The position numbers and the translations under genes are program-made. Positions 8,241 through 15,215 of a stretch of 15,215 nucleotides of DNA are shown here, piece by piece. The notes beneath the pieces were generated by a model, which saw only the letters and a list, made by a program, of their open reading frames with translations, had not been told where the DNA came from and did no database searches. This DNA is from Conidiobolus incongruus B7586 (lineage: Eukaryota; Entomophthoromycota; Entomophthoromycetes; Entomophthorales; Conidiobolaceae): contig JNEM01015174.1 in NCBI GenBank assembly GCA_000697335.1, positions 1 through 15,215 on the forward strand, written 5' to 3'. Positions within the stretch are counted from its first letter, which is position 1, and the number at the start of each line of letters is the position of its first letter.

Positions 8241-11200
8241 ATCCCTAAATATGAGAATTAGATTATCAACATATATGGCAATGGAGTGGGTGATAGTAAT
8301 ATGGTTGGATTCATTAGGTTAATGTGATTTTGTATGGGAATATTCACTGTAGTATATTTGGTCAAATGATATTTTTTGTTTTAGAGTGACGAATGTACCT
8401 GATTGATGCTAAATTGATCTTCAGAGCACCTTCCTATTTCGCAATGATTAAATCACTGTCTTTATCCGGTTTAATTACTTTTATAGGATGGGTGGAATCA
8501 ATTTAAACAGATTGGACATCATGTGGAGCTGCTTTATTGTTCTTTCATTCTCCATTAAATAAACTTTTTTATTGTATCAAATTAAATAATAAAAATATCT
8601 CCGATTCCAATTGCTTTTATGGCTTTTTCACTTGATTTAGTTAATATTCTCAACTTTAATTGGTGGTGTATGGCTATAGATACCATCAATTTGAGATGCA
8701 ATGTTTATATATTAACAACAGTATTACCCTTTATTATCAAGCAATACCGTACCACAGCCATCATCAATCACAATCTTTATCTAAGTTTTATTCTTTTGCA
8801 TGATTTATCCCATTCTCCAATTTAATCATTGTCAAATTCTAAACTACCTGGATTTATCAGCCAATCAAATCCAACTATCTCAATCAGGTAATTTCTTCCA
8901 AATTTTCATTAAAATGAATGCTGTTTTGAAATCCAAAAATTATTACTTTGTATCAAATTATGCTCAAGTTTAGTGGTTTTTAATTTATAAATTCATGTTG
9001 AACTGCTGAATTCGATTATTTTGGTTAATTTAATGCATCTTACACAAATAAAATGTTATTGTATCAGAGTAGATTTTGATGTAGTACTTGATTTTATGTG
9101 TTTCAAAGTGAATTTATTCAATTATTAGCAATTGATAAAATGATTAACCTTTTGTACTATGTTCATATATCTATGAGAACCAAAAATACACTAGTCAAAT
9201 TATAAATTATTTCTCATGAAAGAATTACAAAGATTGATGGGATTAGAATATTCGAAAAACTTTGGACCAATGGGATGGTGAAGATTCTAAAAAGATATAT
9301 CTATAAGGATTACTCTATAATTCTAATTGATTTAATAATAAATAATATGTTCTAAATTTTGCATAATATAATTATTATTGAATTTTCCTTTATTTAAGAT
9401 TATTCTTAATTCAAAAATAAAAATCTGGGCATTCATCTATTGATTTTGTTAATAGCCAAAAAGATTGATAAAATATTATACATTTTATAAACAGAGCAAT
9501 ATAAAGCATATTATATAAATCATTTTTATATTTATTAATACAAAGAAATCAATTAACCCTATATATTCTTATTTTTAGACTATTAAGTGTAAATTAATAA
9601 CTAGAGCATAATTTTATCCTAGTAATTGTAGGTCAGTTCATTAGTTTGATATAATTAAAAACAAATTGAAAATATTTGATTTTAAATATTAGTTTAAACA
9701 ATAGTCAAAACGATTGTATTATATTATATTGACAAAATAAAATAACTAATTAAATTCCAATTTATAGTAATTATTAAAAAAGAAGTTATTTAATAAGTTT
9801 TAAACCAGATCTAATATATTCCATAGTCTGTATCAATAATTCATTATTACTATTGACTAATAATTTGATAGTATGAATAATGATATGAAAAATTTGGGCT
9901 ATTTTGATAAAGAGTGTAATTCTAAATGCATCAATGGATAATTTACATATTGGCATTTGATAACAATCAAAAACATTATTTTTGGTGAAGATATAACGTA
10001 ATATATGAAATAGACTAGTATACTTATTTTTTGAATATATTATTAAATAATGTCATTGGATATGTATAACCATCAATCCAAAGCAAAATCCTGTATCAAC
10101 ATATTTAAAAGTCATTGTATTCCAAACGCTTGTCAGAGAAAATACCTTTTTATTTACACATTACTAATAACCTTGGTGTTTATCAATGAATTTGCTGAAA
10201 AAGTTGGAATAATTATTCTTATTACCTGAGTAAATGTTATTTTTCAAATAACCTATTAATTTGAATAATTAATTATTAAAATAGTCAAAACTAAATGGTA
10301 TTAATTAAAAATTTAAATGCGTGATCATTAGTGCAACAAAACATTTTTTTCCCATAAATGGGTTTATATTTCCATGTTATTCTCAAAGGAACCTTTTTTA
10401 ATTTAACAGATCTGAATCAATATTAATATCAAAATTTATCTAGGTACTATTTTATAGTCGATATTAGTATGTATTTTTCGGAATAAAAAATTTATAAGGA
10501 CATTATCTATTTTAATAACTAGTTCATATTATATAAATCAGTTCATTATTATGGCAGTTCATTCACCATATTTTAAGTTTTGATTTTGTTGATTTCTACA
10601 ATTTTTGAAATGAATACAATTATTTATATGGCAATAATTTACAAGTACAGTTAATAACATATATAACTAATTCCTATATTATGTGAAGACCACGGATTAT
10701 GTTTTTAAATGTGCATTCATATTTAGAAAATATATTAGATCTTGTAAAAGATAGTTAATATAAAATTGTAATATCAGTATACAGAATTAACTTCCCAATA
10801 TTGAACAAAAAAATTGCGATTGAATCAAATATAAATCTTGATAAAATCATTTAAACCCTATTCCAAGGTATATATTAATATTGATATACATATTATTCGA
10901 TACTTTTTTGAGGATTTATATTTTATTTCAAGACATATTTTTGTACAATATAGGGGAGTTTATACCCTACATCTTTTTTACTCTATTGAATCGTTCCAAT
11001 GACTTGAAAATTCATTTCGCTATTTATATATTAAAAACCCAATATATCACAAAACAACATATTCTTTGAAATATAAAATTTAAATTCAATCAAGTGCTAA
11101 GACAGCACAGATTTTATTCTTAATATCATTGATTAATTTTTCTTACTGAATGCATGAAATAAAGGGTTAATAATTTAAATTATTAAAAAGAATTTATCCA

Positions 11201-11664
11201 TATATTTTCAATTAAAAATGATATATAATCAAAGATGTGAAATGGCTAATTGGTTATTTATATATTATTTTTATTCCACTATTCACGTCTTTATTATTAT
11301 TCAAAATTTTGGATATTTTGCAATTTAGGATTAATTAAATATTTTTAATATTGATAGTGTTTTGTGAATATAGATGATTAAATTAAAGTAAATTATATTC
11401 ATTTTTTTCAAGTTTATCAAATAATCGGTACGAATTTATTTCAAGTAAAAACTGAAGATTGATACTATTGTCTAAATTTAAAATATTATTTAAATGTAAT
11501 TTTTAGATCATTCATTTAATTTCACTCTGAATATATTGCTAAATAATTTAGTGGAATTCCCTATATTTCATATATAAAATATCAACATGATAAAATAACT
11601 AAGCAAATGAAGATTAAAAAAAATATCCTTTAAAAATATTTAATGAAATATTGATATAATTTGA
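8241..11664. other. Long AT-rich spacer, no intact gene
   Basis: About 3.4 kb without a recognisable gene. Composition is milder at about 8440-8900, where both strands show protein-like but interrupted frames; the longest ATG frame, 68 codons at 8619-8825 plus, has no recognisable motif. A 50-codon open patch without an ATG start lies at 9206-9355 plus (includes KIDGIRIFEKLWTNGMVKIL). A 59-codon ATG frame at 10050-10229 is listed separately. A 62-codon plus frame at 10881-11069 is Ile/Phe/Tyr-rich, as expected from AT composition alone. I see no tRNA, repeat array or transposon end. Confidence 0.5.
10050..10229 (+). CDS. Possible small membrane-protein ORF or exon, unknown
   Basis: An ATG-started frame of 59 codons ends in TGA. 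It begins MSLDMYNHQSKAKS, has four Cys in the first 28 residues (one pair in IPNACQRK), then a hydrophobic run at residues 32-59 (YLFIYTLLITLVFINEFAE and on), which resembles a transmembrane segment. The local sequence is less AT-rich than its flanks. A GTAAAT donor-like site overlaps the stop (10230) and an AATAG acceptor-like site follows about 55 bases later, so it may be a first exon or an exon remnant. The ATG lacks the CATAAAATG context of the three firm genes. Chance is a real alternative. Confidence 0.2.
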   Translation: MSLDMYNHQSKAKSCINIFKSHCIPNACQRKYLFIYTLLITLVFINEFAEKVGIIILIT

Positions 11665-13110
11665 TTAAAAATTGAGCATGTATGCCTTCAAACGAGTGAC
11701 TTTGTCAAAAGCAAATTCCGACATGGAAACACCATTGCCACTCTTTTTGGTACCTGTCCAGGGAAGATAGTATTCGGTATCATTGCATGTATTGCATAAG
11801 GCAGTTCCAACTTGTAACTGTGATAAGAATTTTTCAGCTCTTTCTTTGTTTTGGGTAAAGATACCGCCTGTCAATCCATATTCGCTATCATTGATTAGTT
11901 GAATCGCCTCTTCATCATTCTTCACTTTCATTACGCCTACGATTGGTCCAAAGGTTTCATGTGTCATCAGAGACATGGTATGGTTACAGTCAATTAAAAC
12001 TTGGGGTGGAATGTAGTTGGGTCCTTTGATGTTATGAGCAAAGTAACTCGGGTCAACAAGATGTTTTGCACCTTTTTCGATTGCTTCATTAATTTGACTC
12101 TTAATAAACTCAGCGGACTTTAAAGAAATTACTGGACCAACATCGGTTTCAGGTAAGTTGGGGTCACCAAGTTTTAACGATTCAACCGTCTTCTTAGCAA
12201 TCAATAAGAATTGATCATAGATGGATTCATGAACGTAGATCCTTTCAACACTGGAGCAACTTTGGCCATTGGCATCGGTGGCACCACGGATAGCGACTGG
12301 TGCATAGGTTTCTATATCAGCATCTTCAGCAAAGTAAAACCCATCTTTACCTCCCAGCTCCAGATTCATATTAATAAATTTTTCAGGATTACTAAGTTGC
12401 TGAATTAAAGTTCCATTGGCGACAGATCCTGTAAAATTGATATAATCGACTTGAGGATGAGCTATAGCGTGTTTAAATCCTTCTTCATTTAAGTGAACAA
12501 TTTGAACTACATTTTCTGGCAATCCAGCTTCAGTTAAAGTATTTAAAATACTGTCAGCTGTTAATGGACTCTGAGGACTTGGTTTCAAAAGTATGGTATT
12601 TCCAGCTAAAAGACTAGGAATTAAGCAGCATAGAGTTGTATTATAAGGGTAATTCCAAGGAGATATTAACAAACCTACTCCTAAGGGCTCTCTTTGAATT
12701 CGACGTAAGTTATTGGCATCTTTATTCAATTGTATGGGATCAAGTTTTTTCAAAGCTAATTCACTAAGGAAATTCACTTGATCATTGATATAACCCAATT
12801 CCCATTCGGTTTGCGATATAGGTCTATAGAATGGTTTAATAAAATCTATCTTAAAATACTATTTTTCAAATATTAATTACCTTCCAATTTGTAACACCAG
12901 TTCCTTAGCCCAGTCTTCTCTTTTGGCTTTACAAAGTTGGGAAAATCTTTTTAAAATGTTTATTCTATCTTGTATTTTGGTTAGTTTCCAAGTTTGAAAA
13001 GTATTTTGAGCATTTTGAATGGCTTCGTTAAATTCATGAATAGTATTGAATGATTTAGTAATAATTGGTGACTGGTTAATAGGCGAAATAGTTGTAAAGG
13101 TACCAGACAT
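11665..13110 (-). CDS. Aldehyde dehydrogenase, NAD(P)-dependent, two exons
   Basis: It should oxidise an aldehyde to the acid with NAD or NADP. Exons 13110-12881 and 12823-11665 join to 1,389 bases (462 residues, TAA); the 57-base intron (GTAATT...CTATAG) splits the Arg codon of QIGRPISQ. Family landmarks: SPWNYPYN with catalytic Asn134; KPSPQSP with cofactor Lys157; FTGSVANG (207-214, dinucleotide loop); LELGGKDG with general base Glu232; GQSCSSVER with nucleophile Cys266; ETFGPIVG (366-373). The Glu-to-Cys spacing of 34 matches ALDH2. The C terminus, LPWTGTKKSGNGVSMSEFAF, resembles succinate-semialdehyde-type and related bacterial-like ALDHs, but the substrate is not determined. It is slightly shorter than the usual 480-500. 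The start is set by the CATAAAATG context and by alignment of the N terminus; an in-frame ATG at 13194 would add 28 residues free of Asp and Glu, a possible but weakly supported mitochondrial leader. Confidence 0.93.
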
Positions 13111-13116
13111 TTTATG
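13108..13116 (-). promoter_or_regulatory. CATAAAATG start context, ALDH
   Basis: The minus strand reads ATTTACATAAAATG. It decides the start between this ATG and the in-frame upstream ATG at 13194, whose context (AAAATACATG) has T at -3 and does not match the other genes. Confidence 0.6.
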
Positions 13117-13373
13117 TAAATAGCGATAATTAATATAGTTAACTATAATTGAATGATTTTTAACTTTAGTATGTTGAATAAATTTAAATATCATGTATTT
13201 TAATTGAGTACAAAAAGTTGATGATGTCAATTGTGTTAATTTAAAATAAATGTCATATTCAAAATCAAGGTCAAATTTTGTATTTATTATGAAATCTATT
13301 TAAATGGATAATAAATTTATATAATTATAATATTTTTACAATAAGTTTGTAATATATAAGCTATGATTGATTA

Positions 13374-13420
13374 TTAGAAAACATATAGCCATCCGTCTTG
13401 GTCCATATACTTAATTTTGT
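13374..13420 (-). pseudogene. Possible terminal-exon remnant, unknown protein
   Basis: After an acceptor-like TATATTCTAG ending at 13421, the minus strand reads (D)KIKYMDQDGWLYVF and stops at TAA. This bit is richer in G and C than its surroundings and looks like a protein C terminus. I find no convincing donor within 100 bases and no further exon, so it is either a remnant or chance. Confidence 0.2.
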
Positions 13421-13574
13421 CTAGAATATAGCAAAATTTTAATAAAAACAATTTAAATATAAATAAAATTTATATTATCAACTATAATTTTTATGTATTA
13501 TTTGAATAATTATAAAATCTCTGAAATTGATTAATATCTATTTATATTTTCAGATTAATTAAATATTGTAATTA

Positions 13575-13795
13575 AATATAATTAGAGATAAAGCTAAGAG
13601 ATTAACAATCAAGATTTAAAGAAGAGTATTAAATAATAAAAATTTGGAATGAAATCAATATTATAAAAATGAACTTATATTATATGAACCTAATAATGCT
13701 GATTTGGTAAATGAATATTTAAAGCTCTAAATAATAGAATAAAATATATTAAAAAATTAGAAAAATCTAATATCAAAAAAATAATTAAAAGGTCG
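13575..13795 (+). pseudogene. Possible relic of a TPR protein C terminus
   Basis: The plus strand reads NELILYEPNNADLVNEYLKL at about 13669-13728. The LYEPNNADL core is the typical end of a TPR helix pair (compare L-x-PNNA in many TPRs). A shift of one base then gives NRIKYIKKLEKSNIKKIIKR, a Lys-rich helix like the tails of FKBP or Cyp40-type co-chaperones. Stops occur upstream (RDKAKRLTIKI-stop), and a TTTTCAG acceptor-like site lies near 13553. The whole is short and interrupted, so I treat it as a possible broken exon only. The co-chaperone link is a guess. Confidence 0.28.
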
Positions 13796-13823
13796 TTATT
13801 GATAAAATGTGATATAGTAGTCT

Positions 13824-14444
13824 TTAATTTTCTTCAACAGACATAGCATCATCATCTTCATCAACAAAGTCATCATCTCCAGCTTCCATTTCATTATCAT
13901 CGCCATTTAATGTGACATATTGTTGGGACTGATCGAGATCAGCTTCAGGTTGATCAGGAACTTGTAATTCAGGATTAGGCTCATCCCAGTTGATCGGGAA
14001 AACGGTTACTTTAGGGCGTTCGGCCAACAAATCTCTCTTAAGTTGAGTAAAGTCAATTTGCAAAGGAGGGTCGTTTCTAAGTGCTTCAGATTCGTAATAG
14101 TTGTTTTGATAAAAACCACATCTAACGAATTCTTGATCTCGATAAAAGCAAGAGATATAAATAACTGTAACATCAACAATATCGGTAGAGTTGATTTGAG
14201 AGAAGTCTGGAGCAGGAACTTCGATCGTAAACTTATTTAATCCAATAGGCACAGGACCAACGTTAAAGGAATCCAAAACTAAATCTTCATTTAATTTATC
14301 GTATTGCTTGACGTAACTGATACGAAATTCTAAATCGTTTTGTAGTTGGCCTAAACATTCGAAAGCGATTTCAAAATGATAGGGTTCAGTACAGAGAACT
14401 TGATTATTTAAAACTTGTACACTTGTCAAGTTCACAACGCTCAT
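13824..14444 (-). CDS. ASF1: Histone H3-H4 chaperone Asf1
   Basis: Asf1 binds the H3-H4 dimer in the nucleus and passes it to CAF-1 or HIRA during replication-coupled and replication-independent nucleosome assembly. It is a single exon of 206 residues ending in TAA. Residues 1-155 match the Asf1 immunoglobulin-like core, from MSVVNLTSVQVLNN through LDSFNVGPVPIGLNKF and FVRCGFYQNNYY to PINWD. Known functional positions keep family numbering: Val94 and Arg108 in the H3-binding face, Asp54, Asp37 in the HIRA/CAF-1 groove. Two changes stand out: position 36, Glu in human ASF1, is Asn, and the usual Gly-Tyr-Tyr-Val run is Cys-Gly-Phe-Tyr-Gln (109-113). Residues 156-206 form the Asp/Glu-rich tail usual in fungal Asf1. 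The ATG has the CATAAAATG context. The gene is far from both neighbours and shares only strand with them. Confidence 0.97.
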   Translation of the reverse strand: MSVVNLTSVQVLNNQVLCTEPYHFEIAFECLGQLQNDLEFRISYVKQYDKLNEDLVLDSFNVGPVPIGLNKFTIEVPAPDFSQINSTDIVDVTVIYISCFYRDQEFVRCGFYQNNYYESEALRNDPPLQIDFTQLKRDLLAERPKVTVFPINWDEPNPELQVPDQPEADLDQSQQYVTLNGDDNEMEAGDDDFVDEDDDAMSVEEN

Positions 14445-14450
14445 TTTATG
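14442..14450 (-). promoter_or_regulatory. CATAAAATG start context, ASF1
   Basis: The minus strand reads AAACTACATAAAATG. The match to ALDH extends one base further upstream (ACATAAAATG in both). Asf1 starts at the position expected for the family, so this is the anchor for reading the motif as a genuine start context. Confidence 0.6.
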
Positions 14451-15215
14451 TAGTTTAATAAATATTTAGATTAAGATTGAAGAATAGACTTGTAAAAGTT
14501 TATTTAATCAACGTGTTAATTTTTATTATGGGTTTATTTCATTAGCCAGTAATATTAATGGAATTATACTTGTTAACTTAATTTAATATTTTAACCAATC
14601 AAATTATTATAACGCGTAAAATTCAATTTAACATATTTTGGAAACATTAATTGATTATAAAATTAAAATTTAATTCACTAAACAACTTAATATTTGTATA
14701 TATCATTAGAAAAAATTATAAAATCATATAGTTCTATGTTTAATTTAAGATATATATTATTTTCAATAGATCAAGTTTTTAAACAAAATATTGGTTCAAT
14801 GTCCAGAGATTGAATGATTAATACTTAATATATATTTCACCATTGAATTGAAAATATATTATAGATAATAAATATCAAAAATTCAAAGTATTATTAATAT
14901 TTGTTTGAATACTTGGTATATAATTGAAATTATTAAATTCTGTCCATTGATACAATTTATTTATAATAAACTAAAAAAATATTTAAATTAATTATCATTA
15001 TTATTTTAATTTTAAAAAATTAAATAAATTTATATTTATTAATATTTTAATTCAAAATATATTAAAATCAGTTTAATTAAAATTTCTCAAAATAATATTT
15101 AAAAATATTTATATTTTTTATTTTGTGAATATATTATTTAAATTGATAAATTGATAATTTGAATATTTTTTTAAATATAATTAATTTTGATTTATTATTA
15201 ATATTATTAATAATA
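14451..15215. other. AT-rich spacer upstream of ASF1, no gene seen
   Basis: The first couple of hundred bases should hold the ASF1 leader and promoter, but I see no clear TATA box or factor site. Beyond about 14630 the sequence is nearly pure A and T, with frequent stops in all frames and no repeat array. Confidence 0.6.

Larger units (their letters stand above)
13111..13823. other. Spacer between ALDH and ASF1, two coding-like scraps
   Basis: The spacer carries the ALDH leader (minus strand, next to 13110) and the ASF1 3' end. The rest is AT-rich apart from two scraps listed separately: a minus-strand tail at 13374-13420 and a plus-strand TPR-like patch at about 13575-13795. No terminator or RNA gene is evident. 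Confidence 0.5.

Noticed and set aside
8619-8825. 68-codon plus frame as a small membrane protein
   Set aside because: It is hydrophobic mainly through Ile/Leu/Phe codons favoured by AT content, other frames and the opposite strand look equally protein-like here, and there is no start context or family.
10881-11069. 62-codon plus frame
   Set aside because: It is Ile/Phe/Tyr-rich low-complexity sequence as expected from AT-rich DNA, with no motif.
12211-12408. 65-codon plus frame opposite ALDH
   Set aside because: It is an antisense shadow of conserved ALDH codons around the catalytic Cys.
14043-14240. 65-codon plus frame opposite ASF1
   Set aside because: It is an antisense shadow of the Asf1 core.
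4871-14444. A functional cluster of chromatin genes (CYC8-like and ASF1)
   Set aside because: They are separated by more than 6 kb including an unrelated ALDH and have independent leaders; shared strand alone is not evidence.

Overview
The window looks like nuclear DNA of a very AT-rich fungus, most likely an early-diverging (non-Dikarya) lineage such as an Entomophthoromycotina-type genome; the lineage is inference, the fungal call is firmer. Reasons: a Cyc8/Ssn6-type TPR corepressor split by seven coding introns of 51-60 bases with GTA-type donors and TAG/AAG/CAG acceptors, an Asf1 histone chaperone with the usual acidic tail, and long, extremely AT-rich spacers. All three intact genes use the standard code, end in TAA and lie on the minus strand.

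Layout. 1-690: extremely AT-rich spacer with nothing recognisable. About 690-2340, plus strand: decayed remains of a protein gene with WD40 blades, still showing two intron-like junctions. 2341-4870: AT-rich spacer with weak coding-like patches and one imperfect inverted repeat. 4871-7763, minus: the complete eight-exon CYC8/SSN6-like gene (836 residues), with a probable 229-base intron in its 5' leader (7775-8003). 8241-11664: long AT-rich spacer with a few short open patches, none assignable. 11665-13110, minus: a two-exon aldehyde dehydrogenase (462 residues) with its catalytic residues. 13111-13823: short spacer holding a possible TPR-like relic (plus) and a small coding-like tail (minus). 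13824-14444, minus: intronless ASF1 (206 residues). 14445-15215: AT-rich spacer.

How the genes relate: Cyc8/Ssn6 (general transcriptional corepressor) and Asf1 (H3-H4 chaperone) both act on chromatin, but they are separate, widely spaced transcription units with an unrelated metabolic enzyme between them, so I infer no operon-like or pathway cluster. All three genes carry the same string, CATAAAATG, at the start codon, which helps fix their starts and may be a lineage-specific initiation or leader signal. I found no RNA gene, CRISPR array, intact transposon or virus-like element. The strongest unusual signals are the WD40 gene relic and the shared start context; I do not see an evident novel multi-gene system.
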